From assembly GCF_010389155.1 (NCBI RefSeq), contig NC_057766.1, positions 29,273,516-29,337,515 on the forward strand: a stretch of DNA of 64,000 nucleotides, given 5' to 3'. The DNA is from Erigeron canadensis (taxonomy: Eukaryota > Streptophyta > Magnoliopsida > Asterales > Asteraceae). The notes below the pieces were generated by a model. The model was not told where the DNA came from, searched no databases, and worked only from the letters and a program-made list of their open reading frames with translations. Positions 41,985 to 54,425 of the stretch are shown piece after piece (position 1 is the first letter of the stretch; each line of letters starts with the position of its first letter). Made by a program: the position numbers and the translations under genes.

Positions 41985-43761
41985 AGCTTATTTGGCAACC
42001 TTACACTTCACGAAAAGATGAGAGGTGGATTCTTCATCACTTGAGCAAATTGGACATAACACCGAGGGTAAGTCGATCCCTTTACTAGATAGATTACAAC
42101 GAGTAGGAATCCGGTTTAGGAGCACTCTCCACAACAAAATATTTACCTTTCTATGAACTATGTTATTCCATCTAGTAACAACTAAAGAATCGCTTAACTT
42201 CATATCGTCAATGGCCATTCCAGTTTCCTTGACCGAAAAATCACCATCATCTGAATCGCTCCATCTCCATTTATCAGCTCTCGCTCAGAGTCACATTGTC
42301 AAGAATTGCTTGAAGACCCAACCATTCTGTTTCCTCAACTCCCCCTATAATAGGGCGGGGCCAAGAATGTAGAAAAGAAGAACCATTCCAACGATCAGAA
42401 ACACAACCGTTCTTAAGTTGTTCAAGACGAAATAATCTAGGGAAACGTACCTAGAATGAGGTATGACTTGACCAAATATCATGCCAAAAATCAGCCATGT
42501 TATCGTCCCCAAGTTTAATCTTCAACTTGTGAAGAAGAATAATGCCCTTGTCATTGAGCTCAGAAGCAAGTTTAGAGATTTGATGCCAAGTACCATGCTT
42601 AGCGCCATCACCAGTAGTCCAGAACCAAAACGAATCAGGACTGTAGAGGTTATTGAGAACCTTCACCTATAAAGCATCGGGAGAATTAACAAAACGCCAC
42701 CTCCATTTTAAAAGAGGAGCTTTGTTAAGAGCATCAAGTGAGCCAATACCAATACCACCGCAATGCTTACTAGCAATAACATGATCCCATTTAATCCAAT
42801 GCATTATATTCTTGTCATCATGACCTCCCCAAAAAAATTTAGCACGCATAGATTCTAATTTTTTTTCTCACCGCAACCGGCATGCGAAACAGGGACATGT
42901 AATAAGTGCCCAACGAACCAAGAACCGAAGAGACCAAAGTACTACGCCCCCCGATAGATAACATATTAGCCTTCCATTTAGACAAACGTTTAGAAAACTT
43001 CTCGACGCTAGGATTCCAAGATTCACATTTAGACATATTAGCACCAATAGGGACCCCCAAATATGAGAAAGGAAATGAGTCTTTAGAACATCTAGCCACA
43101 GTAGCAAAATGATCCAAATCCGAGCCCCTAACCCCAATTCCAAAAAGCTTGGATTTATGAAGATTGATTTTCAGACACGAGGCCAAGAAGAAGCAAGAAA
43201 AAGCAGCCATAATGTTTCTCAGATTTTCCTCTGACCAATCACCCATAAATAAAACATCATCGGCATAAATAAGATGCAAGAGAGATATATTACCAACCTG
43301 GATACCTCGAATATCACCAGAAGCTTTCAAGTCCTCCAAAGCCACATGTAAGCCTTCCATAGCAAGGATAAAAAGAAACGGAGCCATGGAGTCACCCTTC
43401 GGATACCTCTTTCAAAAGCAAATTCTTTAGTAAGACTTCCGTTAATAAGAATGGAAGATTTTGCATAATAAAGACAACCCGAGATCCAACTAATCCAACG
43501 TCGACTAAAACCCATAAAAGACATAATGGACAACAAGTAACTCCAATTAAGAGAATCATACGCTTTAGCGATATCCAATTTCAGGAATAACGCTTTTTTC
43601 TTCTTCCTCTTGTAAAAATCAACAATTTCGTTCAAGCTAAGAGGGCCATCTAGAATATTTCTTCATTTAATAAATGTCAACTGCGTAGAACTGACTACCG
43701 TATCCAATACAGTAGACAACCTGTTCGTCAAAATCTTGGCAATAATTTTATATTGGATACC

Positions 43762-45697
43762 TGTAACATCCCGAACTTTGCGTGCTTAACTATTTGACCA
43801 TCCGTTAGTTAACGTTAGGTTTGTTAAGTAAATATGCCTTATATGTGATTACATGATTAAATGCTTATGTATTTAATGTGAATATGTAAATATGATATTT
43901 GATGAAGGTAATCAAAGTGACATTAAGTAATTATATGCTTGATTGAGTGTTAAGACTCCCGGTAGGAAGTTTAGGCTAAGAAAGTTAAGTTTAAGACTGG
44001 AGGGGCCCTAAGTGTAAGCTAAGAAGGGATGGCCAGGGATTAAAGGGCAACTAGGTATCCTTAATTGTCACAAATCATCTGCCATCATACATGAGAACCC
44101 TCCGGCCGATCTCCCTCTCTTCCAAACGAGTCTTCCCTCTAGATTCAATCGTTTCGTGCCGTTTTGATCAAGGATTGTTTAGATCTTAAAAGAGTCTTTT
44201 TCTGGTGTAAAACTCGTTTTTTAGGTAATAGTAAAAAAGGAGACTAATTTATTGGGTAATAGTAAAAAAGGAGACTAATTCCTAGGGTAATAGTCTATAA
44301 ATAGACAAAAGTTGAGAATAGACCAAAATAGACTAATTCCTAGGGTAATAGTCAAAAGAGACTATTATTTGGAATGACGGTAATTAAAGGGTATGTGACA
44401 CGTATTTAGACTGTAGGTCAGTTTAGTCTCGTTATACTCATAAATCGGTCCTATGTTGATTATAGGTAGTCGGGAATATGTGCAAAGCTCGGTAACTTAC
44501 GTTATCATTTGTTGTACGCTTCTACGAGGTAAAATACACTATTTTGACACGCTGAGGGTTCAACAAAAGCATGGTTTTCATACTTAAACTTCCCTAATGA
44601 TATCTTGTTTGCTTATGGGTATTCGGGGGTATACGGGAGGTGTTATGGATATGTAAATGACGATTGAGGCCTGATATGCAGTCCCTATGATATGAAATGA
44701 AATGAGGTGATATGAAATGATATGCTATGTTTTGAGATGTATTGAAATGTGCATGTTTGTATGGCTTGTTCATCTAGTTCACTAGACTTATTTGGTTGCC
44801 ATGACACGTGCACGTTTAAGGGCCCAACGTTAATGTGAATTGATGTGATGTGATATGTGCTAATGCTCGAGCTATTTTACAGAGATGAAAGTGTTAAGCT
44901 TAACTCGTACATGCCTTTGCCAGGGTTGTGCGTTTGATGTGGTTGCTTGGGTAGCTCCTTGCAACGAGGTACAATGTGTAGAGTAATACAGGAGGTCTTA
45001 CCAACCCCATTTGTCTTGTACATACGGATTACTCAGGGATTGGCTTGCCATTCCTTAACAACATTGATGTACTACCGAATGGTCGTTCATCTAGTCGGGT
45101 GTGAATTATGTCACCACCACAAAAGATGTATAGATGCGATGCATGAAGATGTTAAAGATGTATAGGCACAATTAGGATGATCTATCATATATGAAAGATG
45201 TTAAATGCAATAATGTGATGTTTTGAGATGATATGTGCCTTAATGATGTAATACGATTTTTATATAATGTTTTAATTGCACAAACGCTTTATAAATAATA
45301 TATGTGTTATCTTACTTAGCTAATTCGTTAGCTAACACTTGTTTCTTGAAATGTGTTGTTCCCTCAAGTTTAGCAAGCTTTGAGTGTTGATGAATAAAGA
45401 GCGAGACATAGGTAGATTGCTTGGAGATGATCATAGTTTACCCATAGTGGCTGCTCCTTTAAACCTTTAAATTATGTCAAGATTTTGATGGATTATTAAG
45501 ACTTGTGATCGGTTGTTTTATGTTGGGCAACCGATGGATTTCCATTTAGACTTGTTTCAATGATATGGCAAGTAACACCAATTAATGAATAAACCAAACT
45601 GAATTTACTGGTTTGACTTTTATGTCCGTTCCGCATTCTTTGACACCGTTAGGTGAAAGTTTTTGGAAATCCTTACTTTTAAATGATGGGTGTTACA
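43762..45697. mobile_element. Solo LTR inserted in the LINE remnant
   Basis: A 1,936-bp unit with TGTAACATCCC at the left and GGGTGTTACA at the right, the TG..CA ends of an LTR with a short inverted repeat. It is flanked by a perfect 5-bp duplication ATACC (43757-43761 and 45698-45702). Removing it rejoins the LINE RT sequence across SLIG/QYK. There is no internal gag-pol region, so it is a solo LTR left by recombination. TGTAACAYCCC ends and this length would suit a plant Ty3/gypsy chromovirus, but that is an inference. Inside, a GGGTAATAGTAAAAAAGGAG block recurs from 44224 to about 44370. Confidence 0.88.
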
Positions 45698-46205
45698 ATA
45701 CCAATTAAACTAATAAGTCTATAATCATCCACAAACAGGGGGTTAGTAACTTTCAGAATAAGAGTGATAAATGAGGAGTTACAACCAGGGGGAAGAAAAC
45801 CTGTTTGGAAAAATCTTACCATGAAATCCACCGCATCAACTTTGAAAATATCCCAATGCTCTTTCAGAAAACCAAAAGTGAAACCATCCGAACCGGGAGA
45901 TTTATCACTGCCACACTCCTAAACAACTGTATTGACTTCACTTTTAAATGATGGGTGTTACAATACCAATTAAACTAATAGGTCTATAATCATCCACAGA
46001 TAGGAGGTTAGTAACTTTCGGAATAAGAGTGATAAATGAGGAGTTACAACCATGGGGAAGAAAACCTGCTTGGAAAAATCTTACCACGAAATCCACCACA
46101 TCAATTTTGAAAATATCTCAATGCTCTTTCAGAAAACCAAAAGTGAAACCATCTGGACCGGGAGATTTATCACTACCACACTCCCAAAGAGTTGTCTTGA
46201 CTTCA
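45676..46205. repeat. 265-bp tandem duplication across the LTR/LINE joint
   Basis: 45676-45940 is repeated at 45941-46205 with scattered substitutions. Each copy begins with the last 22 bp of the LTR (CTTTTAAATGATGGGTGTTA..), then the target site ATACC, then LINE RT sequence, ending GACTTCA. The duplication therefore came after the LTR insertion. The right copy is closer to a working LINE frame. Confidence 0.9.
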
Positions 46206-47341
46206 ACTTCAGTAATATCACACTCTAAACCCGTCGCCTGATCCGGAGCTAAGGATTTAAACCTGTTACTTCTGGAAGTAATATTCAGAAAAGGCTTCCT
46301 TTTGAATTTGGAAGAAAAGTGATCCAGGAATGCATTTTTAACTCCTTCGGGGTTATCGACCCAAACACCTCCAACCTTGACACCTTGAATAGAGATGTTC
46401 TTCCTAGCTTTATTGACATAAGCATGAAAGAAACGCGAGTTTTCATCAGCATCAATACACCAATTAATTTTTGATTTTTGCTTCAAATCCATAGCAATCT
46501 TGAGTTCAACCTCCATGATTTTATGAACCACCTCTTTTCTATTATGCACAAAATTATTACCGCCTCCTCCATTATGAAACTCATGGTCCAAGTCAACTAA
46601 ATTTGCCTTATGAGCAACAAGGTCACTTTCATTTTTATTAAGAAGAATCCACTCTTTAATAGCACTTTTGAGATTTTTAAGTCTAAGCCTAAACCGACTT
46701 AGAGTGGAGCCAGAAATGGAACCAGAATTCTCCCAATGCAATTTAATCATATCTTTAAAACCATCAAGTCGAGACCAAGAATTGAACACCTTGAAAGGAA
46801 TCGGTCCATAGTCAAGGGACTTTTGAAATAGAAGAATTGGATGATGATCTGACACAGTTCTGTCCAATACAAGAGCATGATAATTCCCCAAGAGAGACCA
46901 AAGATGATTTGAAATCAAAAATCTATCCAGTTTAGCAGCCAAGTTACCCCCGACACGAGTAAATTTATAACCACCTAAAGAAACATCAACCAAATCGTTA
47001 TCAACAATAAACGAATTGAATGCATCTGCATTACCTTGATCGAAACTAGACCCAATCCTTTCAGAAGGATTTCAGACAGAGTTAAAGTCACCAAGCACAA
47101 TAACATGACAGGCGCAAGAGGAAATAAACGAAGATAAGAACCTCCAAACCTCTCGTTTAGTGGCTTCATCCTGAGGAGCATACACATATATCATGAAGTA
47201 ATGAATATCTGAATTAATCCACGTGCAGACATTTAGTGGATTTCATCGTCAACGTTATAAATATGCTATATAACAATTAAAAAAGAGAATAAAAAACGAT
47301 AATTGAAAAAGCACGAATATACAATGCAGACATCTTATTAC

Positions 47342-47817
47342 CAAATTAGTTTTGCCTTCGTTGTGATCAATTTCATCCAATAGAACAAATTCATTGAACA
47401 TATCAAATTCATCATCACCTTGCAAGTTCTCCTATATAAAACATCAATATTTTGTTAAAAAATACATGGAATAAAAATTGGGAGTTAATATTGTATATAC
47501 GTTACTAACATGGTTAAGATTATTTTCAATAGGTATAACATCATCCATGACGACGAAGTTATCCAAGAAATGAAAATCATCATCATCACCATCGTAATTC
47601 AATTCGGAAATTTGGTCATCATGATCATCATCACCATTGTAATGCAAATCGTCAATTTCTTCATCTTCCGAATCGCTAAGCACGATCACCTCCTCCTACT
47701 TCCAATTTTTCAAGTTATCCTCGCGTTTTTGTTTTTTGAAATCGAAGGTATCATTGCGTTTTTATTTTTTGAATGGTTGGATGACAAGGTAACATTTGTT
47801 TTATTGTTTAGAGCCAT
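47342..47817 (-). pseudogene. Unrecognised acidic gene fragment, probably truncated
   Basis: On the minus strand a TATA-like CTATATAAAG (about 47905-47914) precedes an ATG at 47817. An acceptor (AAGTAG/GAGGAG) at 47695 opens a strongly acidic exon to 47501 (EEVIVLSDSEDEE, then runs of Asp). It joins in frame by GTATAT..TATAG to a second acidic exon 47431-47342 (ENLQGDDEFDMFNEFVLLDE) with a donor GTAATAAG. Both exons share a pattern of acidic residues followed by F..LD/V. The link between the ATG segment and the first acidic exon is not established. The next exon would lie where the LINE remnant begins (47222), so the gene may be cut off. I do not recognise the family. Confidence 0.35.
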
Positions 47818-47904
47818 TGTTGTGGAAAGTGTATATTTTAGTGATTTGAAAAGCTTGTGATTTGATTAGTAAAGTTGTGGGAAAAAAAAGCTTAATATGG
47901 ATCT

Positions 47905-47914
47905 CTTTATATAG
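47905..47914 (-). promoter_or_regulatory. TATA-like box upstream of the acidic fragment
   Basis: CTATATAAAG on the minus strand, about 90 bp upstream of the ATG at 47817. It supports a once-transcribed gene but is a short motif in AT-rich DNA. Confidence 0.35.
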
Positions 47915-47949
47915 ACGTCGATTTTTTTGAATTGTTGGAGGGAAATTGT

Positions 47950-48974
47950 GTGAAATTGAATTTTAAAATGTGATAAATTTCTCATTAGTTGTTGTAATGG
48001 AAAGTGTTAAATTTTTTTAACATGTGGAGGCAATTAGATAAGGGATAAGGCTAACAAAGTATCCTTTTTTAATGGAAGATTTAATATGGCATAGCTCCCC
48101 TAAGGGTGTAATTTAGTACATGTTTTTTAAGAAGCTAACAAACTTTTGGATAAAATGCTTTTTAAAAGGAGGAGTTTTAACGTGTAAGATAAGACAATTG
48201 GTGGATCTAACGGACCATATTAAATTTAAATCCCACTAACCGATGACAATATTTATATATAATATTAAATGGTATGAAAATGGAAAAAGCTGAAAGGAAG
48301 AAAGAAAAAAAGAGCAAAGTGCTTATAGAGTAAGTCGAACTTCTGTTTTTCAGAAAGCATACCATCCCATCTACTATTATTAGTGTTAATTTCCTGTATA
48401 TAACATATACAATTAACCAATTAAACAAAAGTAATGTTCATACGAATTTTATTTAAATAGGTAATAATTTGGTTTTATATTTTGGCTTTTTTTAAATACA
48501 AACAATAAATGTAACAAAATATTAATATAGGTGAGGTTACCAATGTATCTACTCTCAAAGCTTACAACAATATTAATGAAAAAATATGACTTATGACAAA
48601 ACACATAATGTATGTTGTCATTGGAAGAAAATTTAAAACATAATATCTACATTGATATTTTTTTTTCCATGTTCATTGTCTACATTAGAACAAAACAAAA
48701 GGTATAAGTTTTACTATATTAATATTATTACCATCACCCTTAAAGAGACCTTCCAAGTTAAAGTATGTTTCGTGACCTTATTTATGATATATATGTTATT
48801 TCTAGACATCTTTGTTAGATTTGTGTGTATTTATAACTTTTGTCCTTTTTTAATCACTTTGGTTTCTTTGTCTACTTTTTATTACAAATTATCATATGGA
48901 AATTTTAACAATGTTGTAATGTAAATACATTCTAGAGGCTAAGTATTTGAAATTCATTTGACGAATTGTTTGAG
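47950..48974. other. Intergenic, no gene seen
   Basis: AT-rich sequence. The open frames are short, low-complexity and without family resemblance. Confidence 0.5.
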
Positions 48975-49569
48975 ATATACAAAGCAAAGTTTGATGCATT
49001 AGGTGTCCAATGGGTCGTCAAAGAGCTTCTCAAAACAATTTACTTTCTCTCTAGATGACAATTCGGCAATGGATATTTTCCTATTTGATAGTAGAGACAT
49101 CTCATATAAAATTCTAATCGAATTTGGATACATAAAAATTATCTATATATAAAAGATCAAGGGATCCAAGTTAATTGAAGATGAGTTATGATTTAAACAA
49201 TATTGTTTCATATGTTTTCGAGTAATTTTGGCTATTTAGATTATGTTTCATTTCAAGTTTTAGATATGAGTTAGGTGACATACAAAGCAATTGATGCATT
49301 AGGTGTCAAGTGGGTCGTCAAAGAGCTCCTCAAAACAAGTTGCTTTGTTTCTAGTGACAATTCGACGATGGATGTTTTCCTATTTGATAGTAGAGACATC
49401 TTATATGAGATTCAAACCGAATTTCAATTCATAAAAATAATCCATATATAAAGGATCTAAGAATCCAAGTTAATTAAAGATGTGTTATGATTTACACAAT
49501 ATTGTTTCATGTGTTTTCGAGTTATTTTGACTATTTTGATTATGTTTCATTTCAAATTTTAGATATGAG
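48975..49569. repeat. About 300-bp tandem duplication
   Basis: Two head-to-tail copies (about 48975-49270 and 49278-49569) share blocks such as TTGATGCATTAGGTGTC, GGGTCGTCAAAGAGCT, CCTATTTGATAGTAGAGACA and TTTCATTTCAA.TTTTAGATA. Divergence is visible throughout (substitutions and small indels), so it is older than the other tandem duplications here. Short coding-like text appears in one frame but is interrupted in both copies. Confidence 0.85.
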
Positions 49570-50444
49570 CTATGTATATCAGTTTTTGGTTGAATATTGA
49601 CATATGTATTTTGCTTAATGTATTTTGGTAAGCTGGTTCATGCAAAATCTATGATATTTTATAAAATTCCCCCCCCCTTTTTTTTTTCTTATGAAAAGAG
49701 ATAGAAAAAGCTTAGATGCAAATTAACTAAAGTACCCTTAATTAACCTCCTTTTATAAAAAGAATTGGATGCGAAATGACCATTATATTCTTAATGAAGT
49801 AAGTTACACAATTAATCATTTATCTTTCATAATAGTTTCATTACCTCCTTTAAATCAAATAACTTTACATCAATTATGTATACCATTCGTCACTATCACC
49901 TCCACTAGTGGTCGCTCTTGCCACTATATTGTGCGAGTACCTTTCTTAGTTTTCCAAAAAAAAAAAAAAGTTTCAAGTGTATTTTGAATTTTTTTTATGT
50001 TTACATTAACGGTTAAAACCATTTAGCTAAGCCAGCTAACTATATACATCATTTAAATTATAAAAGCCCATACACATGTAGGCATGTAGTAGCCAGATAC
50101 GAAACCCACCTTCACAAAGCTATATATTGAGATTCACTATAGCAGCCCATATACATGTAAATTATAAAAGCTCAACAAGCCAAGTCCATTTACAGTTCAA
50201 CTATAAAACCCAAAACCTATTAAGGCCAGTCAATTAAGAACCTATACAAAAGAGCCCCGATGTTTTCTAAAAACAATAAAGCTTTTGCCCCTCGAATTAC
50301 AATCGTCATAATAGCTGTCAAACTCGTATGAGTCATGACTCAAGTCAAAACAAAATGAAAACGAGACAACTTGGTGGGTAACTTAGTTTTGCTCCATACT
50401 CGTCCGAGTCAATGTTGGTCACCTTTCGAGTCTCAATATCTAAA
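49570..50444. other. Intergenic, no gene seen
   Basis: AT-rich; no credible frame. Contains homopolymer runs (C and T near 49671-49687, A near 49957). Confidence 0.5.
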
Positions 50445-50900
50445 TCTATATATTATCTTATAAAGTATTTTGTCCTTTTTTAAAATTTCAAAAGATGATT
50501 TGAACTACCTAAATTATCATCTTTCTTTATTCACTAACTTAAACATCTCTACTTAATATACTTATAATACCCTTAAATCCCAACAACTCATTTTTCTCTT
50601 TCTCCTCAAATATCAACCACTCATTTTTTTTCTCTCCTTTATAAATCATTTTATTACTCTAATTCATTCAAAATCTTTTATCTTAAAAACCGTATATCGA
50701 TAAATTATAAAAATTATATGGGTGTTCTTCAAAATTCATGCTCTTTCATTAGAGATATCATTCGATATACTTTCGACGAATTTTTAAATTCGAGGGCAGA
50801 GCTTGTACGGCTAAAACATTTGACTTTCATATTCTATGACTTATCACCTCCTATGACCTATCACCCTACCGTCTCACCGCCGCAACACGCTGGTACTTTC
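50445..50900 (+). mobile_element. Helitron-like repeat, inverted copy of the 5-kb family
   Basis: Begins TCTATATATTATCTTATAAA and ends near CTCACCGCCGCAACACGCTG. It is the reverse complement of the units at 4971-6200, with blocks in the opposite order (ACTTAATATACTTATAATACCC, CACTCATTTTTTT, CGTATATCGATAAATTAT, TCTCACCGCCGCAAC). It retains a short frame also present in the other copies (CSFIRDIIRYTFDEFLN). The exact 3' end is not clear in this copy. Confidence 0.6.
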
Positions 50901-52056
50901 TCTTTTGTGTGTGTATATATATATATTTCATTTTTTTTCTTTTATTTCTACCATAACATATTAATATTATATTATATTTGTATTTGTATAATAAATATAT
51001 GTATATTATTATAAGAGTATATATTATTTAATATAATGATTTTTAATATTTTAATTATAAGTTAAAAAAATCAAGTTTTCGAGTCGAACAATGCTCGTGA
51101 AGCAAATTATATTTAAGTGCTACAAATGTAACTTAAACCCTGGCCTACAAAAAAGAAACCCCACTATGAAAAAAAACCTCCTCACCATCAAAGATATGAC
51201 AACGAGACCCCGTTATTAGTCTACAAGTTTAATTTAGCCATATTAGTATTAAACTATCTATTCAAATCCGATGTTACATGCATGATGCATATATGAGATC
51301 TAATCAACTTAGTGGATCAAGCGATTGAAGCTATTGTTTTTAGAGACATAAATTTGATTTTCATTTCTAGCAAAGCTCGAGATTTTTTTGTATCATTGGT
51401 TAGTACCTAAAAACAATATCTTGAGCTCATGTAAATATAAAGTTAGACTATATTTTAATCTCCCTTATACATCGAGACATAAAACCCGTAAAAAGTGGTA
51501 TTGACAAATTAAACCACCAGTGATGAAAAAATATTAGATGTAACCATTGTATTTACATATGCCTTTCAAATACATAAGATTGTGGCCCGTGGCTACGATT
51601 ATATATAAAAAAAAACTCTAATCATAGAAAACACACCCTTAAATGACGATTGTACATGATCATTACACTCATAAAAAATTGCATTTTTATCTTTAATACT
51701 GTACAAAGCATTATTACTTGTCTATTATATCATACATTAGTAGTTATATACAAGTAAGGTGTGATATGATTCCTCCTTTCAATGAATTATGATTTAGTTA
51801 TTGCCATATACATAGGAAAATGATTAGAAGGAATAAGATGGTGCAACCACCAAAACAGAAAAACATCAACTTCAATTAACAGAATTTAGTGAAGTGGAAG
51901 CCAAGATATATATGCCTAATTATATATCATATCATATCTTTGTATAAATCTTTCTTATCTTCATTGATTTCACAAACAAGTTGTGGTGGTTTGATATGTT
52001 GCATGTGTTGTCAACGCACTAGTTTTTAAAACAAAAACTTGTTTTTCAAAAAGGAT
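50901..52056. other. Intergenic; promoter side of the WEB gene
   Basis: No coding frame. TGTATAAATC at 51941-51950 is a possible TATA box about 110 bp upstream of the next start codon. The rest is AT-rich and unassigned. Confidence 0.4.
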
Positions 52057-52845
52057 ATGGAGGAGGGTTTAGTGGTGAGAGGGAGGGTGGAAATCGATAG
52101 TAGACAACCATTTAAGTCGGTAAAAGAAGCTGTTTTATTATTTGGCGAGAAAGTTTTAGCTAATGAGGTTTATGCCAACAAGCTCAAAAAGGTTATATCA
52201 TTCTTCAAATCATCTTTTTCTTTTTATGTATGTTTTACAATGTGAATAGTAGCCTAAAATATATGTATTTTACGAGTTTTAAAAAGGTAAAAGTGTGCTT
52301 AAATTTATAAATGTATCTATATGGCCCAAATAAATGTATATTTTTTTAATAGAATGTTTTAATAGATGGAAAATGTAGCAAGAGAAAACAACCAAAAGAT
52401 ATCACAAAAGGGACTTGGAGAGGAAAAACACATCCCTGAAGACTCAAAAGATGAGAAAAAGTTAATGGCTTATTATCTTATGTCGTTAAAACAACAATTG
52501 GAAGAGACTAAATCGGAGCTCAACCATTTGAGGTCGACAAGAGAACCTCATCCAAGTCATCACGAACCAAATGACACCGATATAGAAGAGATCAAGTTTA
52601 TTCAAAACGCAAACCCAACTCGATTGAAGCAACAAGTAGAAGACAAGTACAAACATGATGATGATAACAACGTGACCGAGTTAAAACTAAAAACGACTCG
52701 TGAGTTTGATATTCCTTTACCTACCAAAGTGATTGTTGAAGTACCAAAAATCCAAGGGAACACTTCGTCCTTTAAGACCAAGAAGGCTAAAAAGAAAACC
52801 TTCATTCCATCACTTGGTAGGATGTTTTCAAAAAGTAAAAGGTAA
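52057..52845 (+). CDS. Small WEB-family (DUF827-like) protein
   Basis: Two exons, 52057-52191 and 52366-52845, join in frame at a GT-AG intron to 204 residues. Exon 1 holds the conserved N-terminal block RGRVEIDSRQPFKSVKEAVLLFGEKVLA, the hallmark of short WEB proteins. Exon 2 holds a coiled-coil segment (about residues 73-105, YYLMSLKQQLEETKSELNHL), an acidic IEEIKFI motif, and a basic C-terminus with FIPSLGRMFSKSKR, matching the KPLIPLIGGIFSKKK-type ending of the family. WEB1 and PMI2 relatives act in light-driven chloroplast movement, but short members like this are uncharacterised, so the role is open. It is probably a cytoplasmic scaffold. The start at 52057 is the first ATG giving the conserved block. 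Confidence 0.88.
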
Positions 52846-54425
52846 TCGATTAAGAAATATTTCTACTCAAAAAACTTTTTAAACCAAGATTTGTCACCTA
52901 AAAGGTAGATCCCAATTTTCTTACATAAATTTGGAACGCCTTAATTACAATTTGTTTTAATCGTACTACAATTCATTTTAGTCCAGTTTTGCGTAAATGT
53001 AAAATGAATACTTGAATGAAGTGAAATGAACTACATGATCGATCATATAATGTTCTATTTATATACGGTGTATTATATTAATTTTGTATAAATCTTTATT
53101 ATATAATGTGCTGGAAGTTCTAAAAAATATATGTTTGTCCAACTAGCTTGTACTTTCATTACTTGTTTTTAATGGGGAATGTGAAATAGTGTGTTACCGT
53201 CAAATTTTTATTCAAAGTTTAAAAAGTAATTGAACGTAAAATGACTACTCGTATTATTTTAATGCAGATTTGACAGGCTTAGCAGTTACCATTAGCCAAT
53301 TTTTTTATTTTTACCATTAGCCATTATCCTTCTTACTGACAATTTGATAATAATGATCTAATTTCAGACTTATACTATAAGTGAGATTCTAAAATAGCAT
53401 ATAATAATTTTATTGATGTAAAAATGACAATTCAACAACACAATGATATGTTGTTTTATTATAACTTGTATACAAAAATAATTACTATATAACAATAACT
53501 ATTCTCAATATTTGTACGATGTATGACTTGACTCTACATCGTACGTTTGATACTTTGTGTAAAAAAAATATAATTTAAAGATTTCCATCATATGTATTTG
53601 GTATTTCCAATGGTAACACTTGATCAAGATGTAATATTACTTTTAATATTGATAATGTTATCACCAAATTTAAAATCGTGATGATAAACCATGGTTCTTA
53701 TCACTTTATACATTACCAATCTAACATAGAACCGACAATAAATGAAATTAGGTGAAATCACTCCACCAATATTCTCATGTCCATATAGAAAGTTTAAGAA
53801 AACTCTTAGACACGACATGATCATAACTAGTAGTGCTATTATAAGAAAATTATTTTTTGTAAATACAATAACTACTACAGTAGATTCTCTCATATATCTG
53901 TCTGTTGTATACTCGTATATAATAAGCTATTAAGTTAAAAAAATTTTTTTTTTTGAACAGTAGCTATTAAGTTAAACTAACTAGTTATGCTTTTTAGACA
54001 CAACTTGCTCAACTTTAATATCTTAAAAACTACGCCAAACATCCTAAAAATAATCGAACAAAGTGGATCGTGCGTTACTAAAAGTCATAAGTTATTTGAC
54101 TTATATTTCCTACCAACAAAAGACTGAAAGAGAGTATACCACTATACCACTTACCAGTATAGGAGTTAGTGGGCCGGCCCAAGCATAAACTAGAAAGAAA
54201 CCTTCACATTAGCCCAAACTTATAAATATCTGAAGCTAGGAAAAAAGTTATAAAGTTATTTGACTGTGAAATCCGGTGAATCAAAACCCCAATTCCCTCC
54301 ATAAATCTCACACCATCCTTTGCCCTAATTTTCCAGATATACAACATACATCTATATATCTATACATACAGAAACAGCGAGATAAAAAAAAAAAAATTCG
54401 ACCTGTCATTCGTAGAAGCTAACTT
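52846..54425. other. Intergenic between the WEB and WD40 genes
   Basis: AT-rich; no frame with family resemblance on either strand. The right end (about 54250-54425) contains the leader and promoter of the WD40 gene. Confidence 0.5.

Larger units (their letters stand above)
41985..47222 (-). pseudogene. Decayed LINE ORF2 (endonuclease/RT), split by an LTR
   Basis: Read on the minus strand from about 47222: endonuclease part (YVYAPQDE.., LGDFNSV then a stop, then DRFLISNHLW and TVSDHHP at 46993-46118), the RT entry motif SPGPDGF, VDDYRLISLIG, then after the LTR insertion QYKIIAKILTNRL, KLDIAKAYDSLNWSYL (about 43575), LIYADDVLFMGDW (about 43250), and finally the zf-RVT segment with CPICSSDEESTSHLFVKC near 42010. 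Frames are broken in several places (43390, 42840, 42670, 42450) and the GDFN region has a stop. Both ends look truncated and no A-tail is seen at the 41985 side. It cannot encode an active protein. It lies about 420 bp upstream of the Tra1 start. Confidence 0.9.

Noticed and set aside
44947..45165. 72-codon frame inside the solo LTR
   Set aside because: No family resemblance; LTRs do not normally encode proteins and codon use is not distinctive.
48652..48924. 90-codon plus-strand frame rich in Phe/Ile/Tyr
   Set aside because: AT-rich DNA readily gives such frames; no initiation context, splice logic or homologue.
50718..51014. 98-codon frame as a gene
   Set aside because: It overlaps the inverted Helitron-like copy and runs into low-complexity FFFYFY; treated as part of the repeat finding, not a gene.
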